The notes under the pieces were generated by a model, which was not told where the DNA came from, ran no database searches, and saw only the letters and a list, made by a program, of their open reading frames with translations. The translations under genes and the position numbers were made by a program. Below, piece after piece: positions 16,264 through 24,348 of a stretch of DNA of 64,000 nucleotides (its first letter is position 1; every line of letters begins with the position of its first letter). The stretch is from Microbulbifer celer (GTDB lineage: Bacteria > Pseudomonadota > Gammaproteobacteria > Pseudomonadales > Cellvibrionaceae), in NCBI RefSeq assembly GCF_020991125.1, contig NZ_CP087715.1:1453501-1517500 (forward strand), written 5' to 3'.

Positions 16264-16893
16264 TTACAGGCTCCACAGCAGGCGCAGGGCGAGGCCGATC
16301 AGCAGTACACCGAATATCCGCTGCAGCCAGGGGCGCCAGGAGCCGGTAGTGAGTCCACGCCGGCTACCGTAGATCACCACCAGGGCCACGATGAGATACC
16401 AGGCGGTGTCGATGGTGGCTGCCAGCACAGCCATGGAGATCTTGGTGGCCAGGGCCTGCTCATTGGAGACAAACTGACTGAACAGGGCACCAAAGAAAAG
16501 CGCGACCTTGGGATTGAAAAAGGCAATGCCGAAGCCCTGCAGCGCCGCTTTGCCGACGCTCAAGGAGGCTGTCGAGGCTTGTTTTGATTGGGACTCTCCC
16601 GGCTGGGGGGCACCGGCGTGTCGCAAGGCCTGAACCCCCAGATAGGCGAGAAACAGCGCGCCGGCCCACTGCAGACCGTTGAAGAGCATCGGTGTCTGGG
16701 TGATCACGACGGCGAGGCCAAGGGCGGTCAGTAGGGCATAGATCCCGATGCCCAGGCCATGGGCGATGGCACTGGCCAGCCCCTGATAGAGCCCCGCGCT
16801 GGCGCTGCGCAGGACGATCAGCAGGCTGGGGCCCGGTGTCATGGCGCCCAGAGCGCAGATGCCGGCCAGTGACAGCCACTCAATCCAATACAT
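16264..16893 (-). CDS. LysE/RhtB family amino acid exporter
   Basis: A 209-residue inner-membrane protein with about six hydrophobic segments. The family signature is in the first quarter: GAMTPGPSLLIVLRSA, followed by GIGIYALLTALGLA. GFGIAFFNPKVALFFGALFSQF is the typical mid-protein motif. These proteins export amino acids or homoserine lactones; the substrate cannot be read from sequence. It is an independent leftward gene, 27 bases downstream of the DUF924 gene, and possibly co-transcribed with it. Confidence 0.88.
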   Translation of the reverse strand: MYWIEWLSLAGICALGAMTPGPSLLIVLRSASAGLYQGLASAIAHGLGIGIYALLTALGLAVVITQTPMLFNGLQWAGALFLAYLGVQALRHAGAPQPGESQSKQASTASLSVGKAALQGFGIAFFNPKVALFFGALFSQFVSNEQALATKISMAVLAATIDTAWYLIVALVVIYGSRRGLTTGSWRPWLQRIFGVLLIGLALRLLWSL

Positions 16894-16920
16894 TGTTTAC
16901 TGCTCTTGTAATGCTATTGC

Positions 16921-17544
16921 TCAAAAACCGCCGCCGTTGTCCAGCCACTCCTGCTCCTCGCCACTGCTGTCGCGTGCCAGAGCCGCGTTGCGGTGAGGAA
17001 AGCGGCCGAAGCGCTCGATGACATCGCGGTGGGAAACGGCGAAGCCGTAGTAACTGCGCGCGCGCTTGGCGTCGGCAGATGATACCCCCTGGTCCTCGCT
17101 GAAGTCCTGTTGCAGCTGGCTGAAATAGGTGACGGACTGTGCCTGTACCTCTGGCAGCTCCGAGTGCTCCAGCGGCATGCCGAGAAAAGCCCGTTGATCG
17201 AGACCGAAGCCGGTCTGCAGGTTGTCGCGGATCATCGCCTGACTGGTCGACAGGGCGAGTGGGTCTCCGGCGAAGGCGCGCTCGCTGCCGCGATATATAT
17301 TGCGGGTGAATTGGTCACACACGAGGATCAGCGCCAACTGCTCTGCTGGAGATTGTTGCCAGTGATCGAGGCCACCCGCCAGGGCGATGTCTACCGTGTG
17401 GCCAAACCGGGTGCGGATTTCCTCGTCGAAACCGTCTCCACCATTGAACCAGCGGCCAATCTGCTGAGGGGAAGAGGCGTGGTCGGGACTGTGACCACCA
17501 AACCAGAAGGTCAGTACCGCATCGGGTGTTGCGACTTGAGACAT
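16921..17544 (-). CDS. DUF924 family protein
   Basis: A 207-residue soluble protein. The ATG at 17544 (MSQVATPDAVLTFWFGG) follows AAGGAG and is preferred to the longer frame that starts at 17643. The order VLTFWFGG, RWF, LALILVCDQFTRNIYRGS, AFAGDPLAL, FLGMPLEHSE is the DUF924 pattern. It is a helical, TPR-like fold of unknown function. It is transcribed towards the LysE-type gene. Confidence 0.85.
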   Translation of the reverse strand: MSQVATPDAVLTFWFGGHSPDHASSPQQIGRWFNGGDGFDEEIRTRFGHTVDIALAGGLDHWQQSPAEQLALILVCDQFTRNIYRGSERAFAGDPLALSTSQAMIRDNLQTGFGLDQRAFLGMPLEHSELPEVQAQSVTYFSQLQQDFSEDQGVSSADAKRARSYYGFAVSHRDVIERFGRFPHRNAALARDSSGEEQEWLDNGGGF

Positions 17545-17789
17545 ATCCGCTCCTTGCTGTCGTCGGCCACAGGGTGTTGAGTGTTGGGCCGTCGATAAAT
17601 TCTTATTCGGGTTGCATCCATTTAGGCTTCCCGTGTCGTCCATCTGGGAAAGGGAAGCAGGAAAGAGCCTACCTGTCGGGCGCTCCCGATGCGAATTTCC
17701 TGATGATTTTCCTGAAGCATGTGATCAAAAAAGGTACAATCGAGTGGAGACCTGTACCGGGACTGCTTGATCTGAACGAGATAATACCA

Positions 17790-18674
17790 ATGACACTGAG
17801 CGAACCCATGACTCTAATCACAAACCGTTTTGCCGCGCTGGTACTGGCGGCGATGGTGGCGGCGGGAAGCTGGGCCCCCGCCTGGGCACAGGACGGTGGC
17901 AACGAGCCGGAAGCGCCAAGCACTCCCGCAGTGCCGGCGCCGCCCCCGGCATCCAAAGTGGATGGAACCAGCAAACAGGTACGGATTCTGCGTCAGGATG
18001 ATGGCTCGCTGCGTATCATCGCGCGCGGCGAAGGCGGTGAGAATGCGGATATCCAGGTTGACCTGGGCGAGGAGTTCGGCGGTGCGGTAACCCGCCGGAT
18101 CTACGAGAAGCTCGAGGAAAAGGGCATTCTCGATGAACAGGGCCTAGTGGTGGAAGAAGCCATGGATTCTGCACTGGAGTCGGTACCGCGCAATATCGAC
18201 ATCGGAATCTCGGCGGAGATGGAAAGAGCTCACCGGATTGCGGAGAACCACCGCCGCGCACACGAGCACGAAATAGAGCAGAGCGTCCGCAATAACGATA
18301 GTGACGAGATCAGTGAGCTGAATGTCGCCATCGTTGCGATCCTGGCGGTGTTCATGACCCCGGTGCTGATCGTGTGGCTGGTGACCCGCAACAGCTACCG
18401 CAAGAAGCAGCTGATGATGGAGAACATCAATCGCCTGGTAGCGGAAGGCCGCGATATCCCGCAGGAGCTGCTGGATGCTATGGATGAGACGAGTCCGGCC
18501 AAGACCAAGGATCGTGGTTTTACCCTGATTGCGGTAGGTGCCGCAGTATTTATCTGGCTGAGCGCCAGCGCCGGGATTGGTGTTGGCAGTCTTGGCCTGA
18601 TCCCGCTGTTCATCGGTGTGGCGCGTTATATCAACTGGAAGCTCGACAACCAGCAAGTCAACCCGACCGTCTAG
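17790..18674 (+). CDS. DUF6249 membrane protein upstream of an ECF sigma gene
   Basis: A 294-residue protein. The ATG at 17790 (MTLSEPMTLI) or at 17808 gives a clear signal peptide ending APAWAQDGG; neither has a strong ribosome binding site. The exported part is acidic. A membrane segment follows at about residues 180-203 (VAIVAILAVFMTPVLIVWLV). Then comes the DUF6249 hallmark: a basic stretch, INRLVAEGRDIPQELLD, and two more hydrophobic segments (GFTLIAVGAAVFIWLSASAG and GSLGLIPLFIGVARYINW). It is followed 12 bases later by an ECF sigma gene and a small membrane protein. DUF6249 proteins commonly sit beside ECF sigma genes, but their role is unknown. Confidence 0.78.
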   Translation: MTLSEPMTLITNRFAALVLAAMVAAGSWAPAWAQDGGNEPEAPSTPAVPAPPPASKVDGTSKQVRILRQDDGSLRIIARGEGGENADIQVDLGEEFGGAVTRRIYEKLEEKGILDEQGLVVEEAMDSALESVPRNIDIGISAEMERAHRIAENHRRAHEHEIEQSVRNNDSDEISELNVAIVAILAVFMTPVLIVWLVTRNSYRKKQLMMENINRLVAEGRDIPQELLDAMDETSPAKTKDRGFTLIAVGAAVFIWLSASAGIGVGSLGLIPLFIGVARYINWKLDNQQVNPTV

Positions 18675-18686
18675 GGATCGCCCATC

Positions 18687-19241
18687 ATGAACCTCACTGA
18701 CGAGGAACTGATCCGGCGAGTGGTCGAGGACGGGGACCAGCGGGCGTACGCCCAGCTGGTTCGCAGCTATCAGTCGCAACTGCGCTATTCGTTACGGCAG
18801 TTGTGCGACGGGGACCAGGGGCTGGCCGACGATATGGCCCAGGAAGCCTTTATCAAGGCTTACAAGGCATTGCCTGCGTTTCGCGGTGATGCGCGGTTCA
18901 GTACCTGGCTGTATCGGATCGCCTACAATCTCGTAATGAGCCACAAGCGCAAGAATGCGCCGGATGTGGATCAGGAGGCGGTAGACCGCGCCCAGTCGCA
19001 GGAATCAGTAGAAGAATCACAACAATTGGGGATGGCCAGAGATCTGAACTCTGCCATGGGGGAGCTGAGCGAAGCCCAGAGACAGGCGGTGCACCTCTGT
19101 ATGCAACGAGGCTTTTCACACGAGGAAGCTGCCAGCATTATGAAGTTGCCGCTGGGCACGGTAAAATCCCACGTTAACCGCGCACGGGCAAAATTGCAGT
19201 CATTGCTGCAGGCCTGGCGGGAGGAGGTAGTCAGTGGCTAA
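18687..19241 (+). CDS. ECF-type RNA polymerase sigma factor
   Basis: A 184-residue sigma-70 family protein with only regions 2 and 4. Region 2 includes DDMAQEAFIKAYKALPAF and RFSTWLYRIAYN (residues about 55-95). Region 4 includes LSEAQRQAVHLCMQRGFSHEEAA and LPLGTVKSHVNRARAKL (about 133-178). It overlaps the next gene by 8 bases. The partner, a short protein with one membrane segment, fits an anti-sigma role, and the DUF6249 protein may be the sensor or main target. Confidence 0.9.
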   Translation: MNLTDEELIRRVVEDGDQRAYAQLVRSYQSQLRYSLRQLCDGDQGLADDMAQEAFIKAYKALPAFRGDARFSTWLYRIAYNLVMSHKRKNAPDVDQEAVDRAQSQESVEESQQLGMARDLNSAMGELSEAQRQAVHLCMQRGFSHEEAASIMKLPLGTVKSHVNRARAKLQSLLQAWREEVVSG

Positions 19242-19644
19242 TTCCAGGACTTTTGGTACAGAAGTGACCGGTACAGAATCAGGCATGGTTGGTAAAGACG
19301 GAATGGTGGATATGCCCAGTGGAGCCGGCGACGAGCCGGATTTCGATACCTGGCTTTCGCAGCAGCTGCAATTCAACGAGCCACATCTGGATAATGACGG
19401 GTTCTGTGAGCAGGTAATGGCGGCGCTGCCTGCAGTGCCGGCCAGGCGCGCTCAGCGTCGCGCGAGCCGTTTCCAGTATGGGGCGGTGATTGCCGCTTCC
19501 GCGATTGTGTGTTGGCAGTTCCCTCTGGAATCTGTCTTGGCCCAGTTGGCGCAACAGAGCATCAGCCTGTACAGCCTGCTGGGGGTTGGTGCCTTGGCCT
19601 CATTGGTGGCGATGACCGGCGGGATTGTCGCTGCGCGCCGCTGA
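19234..19644 (+). CDS. small membrane protein, probable anti-sigma factor
   Basis: A 136-residue protein with a GTG start 6 bases after GGAGGAGG. The N-terminal half is acidic and soluble (DEPDFDTWLSQQLQFNEPHLDNDGF), followed by a basic stretch and two hydrophobic segments (about residues 84-102 and 112-132). No zinc-binding H-x(3)-C-x(2)-C motif is seen, so it is not a ZAS-type anti-sigma. The anti-sigma call rests on the overlap with the sigma gene and on its layout (cytosolic N-terminus, membrane C-terminus). Confidence 0.6.
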   Translation: MANSRTFGTEVTGTESGMVGKDGMVDMPSGAGDEPDFDTWLSQQLQFNEPHLDNDGFCEQVMAALPAVPARRAQRRASRFQYGAVIAASAIVCWQFPLESVLAQLAQQSISLYSLLGVGALASLVAMTGGIVAARR

Positions 19645-19696
19645 TCAGGAGGGGGTTCTGCCTTCTACAGACAATCTTTAGACAACCTTTCACAAA

Positions 19697-19729
19697 AAAA
19701 TGGCCGACTATTGTCGGCCATTTTTATTT
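19697..19729. terminator. bidirectional intrinsic terminator
   Basis: A 12-bp perfect stem AAAATGGCCGAC (19697-19708) and GTCGGCCATTTT (19713-19724) with a TATT loop is followed by TTTTATTT. The mirrored A-run (starting 19694) gives a T-run on the other strand, so it can serve both the sigma operon and the convergent LEA2 lipoprotein gene. Confidence 0.88.
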
Positions 19730-19749
19730 GAACCCTTCACAACTTCGCC

Positions 19750-20256
19750 TTATCGGTACTGGTCCAGCTGGATCTGTCCATCCCTGCGTACCTTGATGTA
19801 CGGTACCAGCGATCGCCTCAGCCCCAGTCTCGCCTCCAGCTCATAGGGTACGGTATTGCCCTGCATCTTGAGCAGCTCTGCTGCCGCCATGAAGGACCCC
19901 ATCACGCTCGCTGAGGCATCCACCACAATGGCGTCCTGCCCGAACGGGGTGATGGTAGGCAGGTCGCTCGAGGTGCCGGTGACTACCTTGTGGCCGGCAA
20001 GACTCAGGGTGTAGTAGAGCCCGGATAGCGCGAGTTCGGTGTTGTTTGGATTGAATACCCGCAAATGGATTCGGAAGCGAAGATCGCCGCCTGTGGAGGG
20101 AAGGGGCTCCACCGAAGTGATCTGTACGTCCGGTTTCTCGAAGTCGGGAGATAGTACCGCGCAGCCGCTCATTACGCCGATGGCGATTATGGCTATGGCA
20201 CTGCGCAACCAGGAAAACCAATGATGTTGGCGGATAGAAGCATTATTGGGGGGCAA
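19750..20256 (-). CDS. LEA type 2 family lipoprotein
   Basis: A 168-residue protein. The TTG at 20256 follows GAGGA by 6 bases. The signal segment ends in the lipobox GVMSGCAV, so it is a probable lipoprotein. The mature part (PDVQITSVEPLPSTGGDLRFRIHLRVFNPNNTELALSGLYYTLSLAG) is the LEA2/WHy beta-sandwich pattern, with the diagnostic V-x-NPN. Bacterial members are linked to desiccation or envelope stress, but a defined role is lacking. It converges on the sigma operon. Confidence 0.8.
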   Translation of the reverse strand: MPPNNASIRQHHWFSWLRSAIAIIAIGVMSGCAVLSPDFEKPDVQITSVEPLPSTGGDLRFRIHLRVFNPNNTELALSGLYYTLSLAGHKVVTGTSSDLPTITPFGQDAIVVDASASVMGSFMAAAELLKMQGNTVPYELEARLGLRRSLVPYIKVRRDGQIQLDQYR

Positions 20257-20411
20257 AATTCGTCCTCAGTGGGGCCAAAGAGCTGAATGGGTGAAAAGCG
20301 TGTAAACGCGGCCGTATCGCACTCATATTACACCCCAGACCGCAGGTGGAGCGGGCTTTGCTAGTCTGGAATATCAAAAGGGCGAAACCGCTCGCGATTG
20401 TATGACACCTT

Positions 20412-21413
20412 ATGAATTCTTTTGATCCGCCCATGGCGTTCACACTCTCTCTATGGGCACAAGGCCAGCAGTTGCCAGGACAGGATAAGGCGAAAGAGCT
20501 GGCGGAATCCCTTGAGCTTGCCAAGGCGGCTCCCTCTTCACTTACGGGTATCGTACAGACGGTATCTGACTCTCTGCTGAATATCTGGCAGGCGTTTCTC
20601 GGGCACACGCCATTCTTCGTTGCCAGCCTGCTGATGCTGGTGTTTACCTGGATACTGGCGACCTTGGCCGGTAAGGCTACCCGGCGCTTTATGCGCAAAA
20701 CCACCCAGCGTCCCTCGCTGCAAGACCTGATGGTGCGGCTGACCAAGATTGTGATCTGGGTGATTGGGCTGCTGTTCACCGCAATGGTGCTTTTCCCTGG
20801 CCTTACCCCGGGAAGGGCGCTGGGTGGCCTGGGGTTGCTGTCGGTGGCGGTGGGGCTTGCCTTCAAAGATATCTTCGAAAACTTCTTCGCCGGCATCCTG
20901 ATTCTCTGGCGCTTTCCGTTCGAGGCCGGTGATGTGATCAAGTGCTGCGATGTGGAGGGGCGGGTAGAGGCGGTGGAGGTGCGCAATACCGCGATCCGCA
21001 GAACCACCGGGGAGCTGGTGATCGTACCCAACCTGTTTCTGTTCAAGAACCCCTGCGAGATATTGACCGATCGCAACAAGCGCAGAATCACCATCATTGC
21101 CGGCGTGGCCTATGGCGAAGATGTCGCCACGGCGGTCAAAGTCATTGAAGCCGCGGTGCTCGACTGCGAAACGGTGCGCGACGATGAGCCTGTGCAGATT
21201 TTTCCGCAAGGCTTCGGTGACAGCTGCATCGATATTGAAGTCACCTGGTGGTCCGGTTCCTCTCCGCTGGAGGGACGCCGATCCCGCGGAGAGGTGGTCA
21301 CGGCAGTCAAGAAGGCCCTGGACGATGCCGGTATCGAGATTCCCTTCCCGTACCGCACGCTGACGTTCAAAGAGTCGCTCACCGTCGGCAAGGCCGAGGC
21401 AAACGACGTCTGA
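20412..21413 (+). CDS. MscS family mechanosensitive channel
   Basis: A 333-residue small-conductance mechanosensitive channel. Hydrophobic segments are at about residues 60-88 and 112-132, followed by the pore helix TM3 (GGLGLLSVAVGLAFKDIFENFFAGI). The beta domain FRFPFEAGDVIK-like stretch (here WRFPFEAGDVI) and VRNTAIRRTTGELVIVPN follow. The C-terminal alpha/beta domain ends in FPYRTLTFKES. It should release solutes on hypo-osmotic shock. The ribosome binding site is weak, and a downstream ATG at 20442 region could also start it. It is monocistronic, converging on maiA. Confidence 0.88.
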   Translation: MNSFDPPMAFTLSLWAQGQQLPGQDKAKELAESLELAKAAPSSLTGIVQTVSDSLLNIWQAFLGHTPFFVASLLMLVFTWILATLAGKATRRFMRKTTQRPSLQDLMVRLTKIVIWVIGLLFTAMVLFPGLTPGRALGGLGLLSVAVGLAFKDIFENFFAGILILWRFPFEAGDVIKCCDVEGRVEAVEVRNTAIRRTTGELVIVPNLFLFKNPCEILTDRNKRRITIIAGVAYGEDVATAVKVIEAAVLDCETVRDDEPVQIFPQGFGDSCIDIEVTWWSGSSPLEGRRSRGEVVTAVKKALDDAGIEIPFPYRTLTFKESLTVGKAEANDV

Positions 21414-21444
21414 CCTGTCTCGGTCAGTGGCCGGGCTGGGCGTT

Positions 21445-22089
21445 TCAGATCGTGCTGTCGGGTTGGTTTTCCGGGCGTGCGCGCTCGAAGGCGGGGAGGG
21501 CGGTGCAGGCCTCGGCAATACGGTGAATTCTCGGGTAGGGTTTGGTATCGAGACCAAAGCGCTCGGCATTGTATATCTGTGGCATCAGGCAGCACTCGAA
21601 CAGCCCCGGATTTTCCCCGCCGATAAAGGGCCCTTTGCCGTTTGTCGCCAGTTGCTCTTCCAGAGCGCCAAACCCCATATTGATCCAGTGGCGGATCCAC
21701 GCCAGCTTCTGCTCGTCGCTGGCACCCAGCTCGGATTGCAAGTACTTCAATACCCGCAGGTTCTGTATCGGTTGTATGTCACAGGCGACGTTGTAGGCGA
21801 GGGCGCGGGCGCGGGCGCGCTCCAGAGGTGACGTCGGCAAGAGCGGAGGCTGGGGGTGCTGTTCGTCCAGCCACTCCATGATCGCCAGGGACTGGGTCAG
21901 CACCGCTCCATCATCCACCAGCGCTGGTACCAGTCCCTGCGGGTTGAGGGCCCGGTACGCTGTACCGCGCTGTTCCCCCTTCAGCAGGTTCACCGGGTGG
22001 TAGGTGTACTCCAGTCCCTTCAGATTGAGGGCGATGCGTACGCGATAGCTGGCAGAAGAGCGAAAGTATCCGTGTAATTCCATATTCAC
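21445..22089 (-). CDS. maiA: maleylacetoacetate isomerase (zeta-class GST)
   Basis: A 214-residue zeta-class glutathione transferase. It opens with MELHGYFRSSASYRVRIALNLKG, where SSASYRVR is the zeta/MaiA active-site motif. NPQGLVPAL and LTQSLAIMEWLDE form the glutathione site, and CDIQPIQNLRVL is also diagnostic. It converts maleylacetoacetate to fumarylacetoacetate in tyrosine and homogentisate breakdown. No hmgA, hpd or fahA gene lies in the window, but a MarR regulator and an aromatic aminotransferase are immediate neighbours. Confidence 0.88.
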   Translation of the reverse strand: MNMELHGYFRSSASYRVRIALNLKGLEYTYHPVNLLKGEQRGTAYRALNPQGLVPALVDDGAVLTQSLAIMEWLDEQHPQPPLLPTSPLERARARALAYNVACDIQPIQNLRVLKYLQSELGASDEQKLAWIRHWINMGFGALEEQLATNGKGPFIGGENPGLFECCLMPQIYNAERFGLDTKPYPRIHRIAEACTALPAFERARPENQPDSTI

Positions 22090-22183
22090 TATTCACTGTG
22101 TTCAGAAGGCTGTGTGTCGGCTTGAATAAGTAGGGCGGAAAAGGCTGCGTGGCGCGAATATTTTGCGTGACAATGCGCTATTT

Positions 22184-22214
22184 CTGACAAAAATGGCGTG
22201 GCAACCCTTATAAT
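22184..22214 (+). promoter_or_regulatory. candidate promoter of the MarR gene
   Basis: A perfect TATAAT (22209-22214) lies 19 bases after CTGACA (22184-22189). The spacing is long, so the -35 assignment is uncertain. The palindrome at 22259-22276 lies about 45 bases downstream of the -10 box. Confidence 0.45.
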
Positions 22215-22258
22215 GCGTAGCCGCGGAGTCTGCAGTGCGCAAAAAATTCCTGCGGCAG

Positions 22259-22276
22259 TGGTTACAATTGAAACCA
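22259..22276. promoter_or_regulatory. palindromic candidate MarR operator
   Basis: TGGTT-A-CAATTG-A-AACCA is a palindrome over 18 bases except for the two A positions. It lies in the leader of the MarR-family gene, a usual place for an autoregulatory MarR site. The assignment is by position and symmetry only. Confidence 0.35.
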
Positions 22277-22431
22277 ATTTTAGATACATTTAGCCACCGG
22301 TACAAGTGAGTTCCAGTACCAGTCAATCTCGATTGCCGGAAGTCGAATGTTGTAGCAGTGCCTCAACAGTTGAGAAGCCGCGGGATTGAGGTGGATTGCG
22401 CGCAGGAAAAAACAGCAGGTAAACGAACCGC

Positions 22432-22959
22432 ATGACAGTAGAAAAAGACATAAGGGAAATCAAGGAACGGGAAGGAACCGATCATATTGACGCGATGCGT
22501 CCCGATGACCTGCGGCTGGAAAAATTTCTGCCGTACCGGCTCTCGGTGCTCTCCAACCGGGTGAGCAATGCCATTGCCCAGGCCTATGGCGCCCGGTTTG
22601 ATCTCACTATTCCGGCGTGGCGGGTGATGGCGATCCTCGGGCGCTTCCCCAATCTGTCCGCCGCAGACCTGGTAGAACAGACCGCAATGGACAAAGTGGC
22701 CATCAGTCGCGCGGTATCCATACTGATCAAGAATGATTACATCACCCGCAGCGAAGATCCTGCCGACCGCCGTCGCCAGGTCCTGAATCTTTCGGAAATC
22801 GGCCGCGATGTCTATGACCGCATCGTGCCCCTGGCTCAGCAGTACGAAAACGACCTGATGGCCTCACTTTCGGATGATGAGCGCGGCCAGCTCGACAGCA
22901 TTATCGAGAAGCTGATGAGCCGTGCCCAGGATTGGGCCAATCGTGGTCTGATCGATTGA
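22432..22959 (+). CDS. MarR family transcriptional regulator
   Basis: A 175-residue winged-helix regulator. The DNA-binding part spans about residues 60-120: LTIPAWRVMAILGRFPNLSAADLVEQTAMDKVAISRAVSIL, then the wing DPADRRRQVLNLSE with the conserved D-R-R. Helices at both ends should make the dimer. It is divergent from maiA and 127 bases upstream of an aromatic aminotransferase, so aromatic amino acid catabolism is the likely target. The ligand is unknown. Confidence 0.88.
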   Translation: MTVEKDIREIKEREGTDHIDAMRPDDLRLEKFLPYRLSVLSNRVSNAIAQAYGARFDLTIPAWRVMAILGRFPNLSAADLVEQTAMDKVAISRAVSILIKNDYITRSEDPADRRRQVLNLSEIGRDVYDRIVPLAQQYENDLMASLSDDERGQLDSIIEKLMSRAQDWANRGLID

Positions 22960-23086
22960 ATCTGCGCCGGTGCGGGCCCTCCGCGCCGACACCCCAAATT
23001 CATGCCGCATTGCCAGGCGTCTGCTCCGCACCGTAAGTGTGGGCGAGGCAAGCAGCGTGCGACACAACCTGAATACAGGAGTACCC

Positions 23087-24280
23087 ATGTTTGATCACCT
23101 GAACAGCCTGCCGGCGGACCCCATCCTCGGCCTACTGGCCACTTATCGCGCCGACGAAAACCCCAACAAAATTGATCTGGGGGTGGGTGTTTATAAGGAT
23201 GAAGCCGGTCATACCCCGGTGCTGCAGGCAGTAAAGCAGGCCGAGACCCGCCTGTTGCAGAGCGAAGAAACCAAGGCTTACGTAGGACCTGCCGGTACAC
23301 CCGGGTTTAACACAGCCATGCAGGAGCTGGTGCTGGGCGCTGGCCATCCGGCGCTGGTAGCGAACCGTGTGCGCTCTGCGCAGACTCCGGGCGGCTGTGG
23401 CGCGCTGCGCGTACTGGCGGAGTTTGCGGACCGTGCGAAAAAGGGGGCAACCATCTGGGTGAGCGATCCCACGTGGGCCAACCATGTGCCCCTGTTGGGC
23501 AACGCCGGCCTGGAGATCAAGAGCTACCCCTATTACGACCGCGCTACCAGCAGCTTGCAGTTCGATGCCATGGTGGAGACGCTGAAGAATGTCGGTGAGG
23601 GCGATCTGGTATTGTTCCACGCCTGCTGTCACAACCCCTGTGGTGCCGATCTGACCCGCGAGCAGTGGCACGTGCTGGTGGAAATGGCGCAGAAGCAGGG
23701 CTTCACGCCGTTTATCGATATGGCCTATCAGGGCTTTGGTGACAGTCTCGGCGACGACGCCTACGGTGTGCGCCTGATGGCGGAATCGGTGCCCGAGTTG
23801 CTGGTGGCGGCATCCTGCTCCAAGAACTTTGGCTTGTACCGTGAGCGCGTAGGCATGGCAATGGTGGTTTACAACGATGCCGCTGCCGCCGACAAAGGCC
23901 AGAGCCAGATGCTGAATGTGGTGCGCGGAAATTATTCCATGCCGCCCAATCACGGCGGTGCGATCGTCGAAAGCATTCTGACTGACGCCAGCCTGAAGGC
24001 GAACTGGGAAGCGGAATTGACAGAGATGCGCGAACGCATCAACAGTCTGCGTTCTGGTGTGGTGGAAAGCCTGGCCGCCGCTGGCGCACCCGGTGATTTC
24101 AGCTTTATTCAGCGGCAGAAGGGGATGTTCTCATTTCTGGGAATCACCCCGGAGCAGGTGCAGAAACTGCAACAGGATTATTCTATTTATATGGTAGATT
24201 CCAGTCGCATCAGTATTGCTGGTCTGAGCCAGTCCAATATGGAGTATTTCTGCCAGTCCGTGGCTGAAGTACTCGGCTGA
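23087..24280 (+). CDS. aromatic amino acid aminotransferase (aspartate/tyrosine type)
   Basis: A 397-residue class I PLP-dependent transaminase. The ATG at 23087 follows AGGAG and starts MFDHLNSLPADPILGL, the normal N-terminus; the longer frame from 22970 is not needed. Key motifs are DLGVGVYKDEAG, the PLP phosphate/ring region HACCHNPCGAD, DMAYQGFG with its Asp, and SCSKNFGLYRERVG with the Schiff-base Lys246. It is closest in style to TyrB/AspC enzymes, moving amino groups between aromatic amino acids or aspartate and 2-oxoglutarate. Its location between a MarR regulator and DAHP synthase favours aromatic substrates. Confidence 0.9.
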   Translation: MFDHLNSLPADPILGLLATYRADENPNKIDLGVGVYKDEAGHTPVLQAVKQAETRLLQSEETKAYVGPAGTPGFNTAMQELVLGAGHPALVANRVRSAQTPGGCGALRVLAEFADRAKKGATIWVSDPTWANHVPLLGNAGLEIKSYPYYDRATSSLQFDAMVETLKNVGEGDLVLFHACCHNPCGADLTREQWHVLVEMAQKQGFTPFIDMAYQGFGDSLGDDAYGVRLMAESVPELLVAASCSKNFGLYRERVGMAMVVYNDAAAADKGQSQMLNVVRGNYSMPPNHGGAIVESILTDASLKANWEAELTEMRERINSLRSGVVESLAAAGAPGDFSFIQRQKGMFSFLGITPEQVQKLQQDYSIYMVDSSRISIAGLSQSNMEYFCQSVAEVLG

Positions 24281-24283
24281 TTG

Positions 24284-24317
24284 GTTCAGGGGTGGGTATC
24301 ATGGCCCACCCTTGAAC
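24284..24317 (+). terminator. 13-bp stem-loop between aminotransferase and DAHP synthase genes
   Basis: GTTCAGGGGTGGG (24284-24296) pairs with CCCACCCTTGAAC (24305-24317), with one G-U wobble, around an 8-base loop. It starts 3 bases after the aminotransferase stop and ends 31 bases before the DAHP synthase ATG. There is no T-run, so it may be a rho-assisted stop, a processing site or a leader element. Confidence 0.5.
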
Positions 24318-24348
24318 GGTTAAAATTGTTTCAATAGCAGAACAGAAT

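Larger units (their letters stand above)
22090..22431. other. 342-base divergent intergenic region (maiA / MarR)
   Basis: No gene was found here. The region contains a TATAAT promoter candidate (22184-22214) reading towards the MarR gene and an 18-base AT-rich palindrome at 22259-22276. Several runs of A suggest bending. Nothing else is recognised. Confidence 0.6.
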
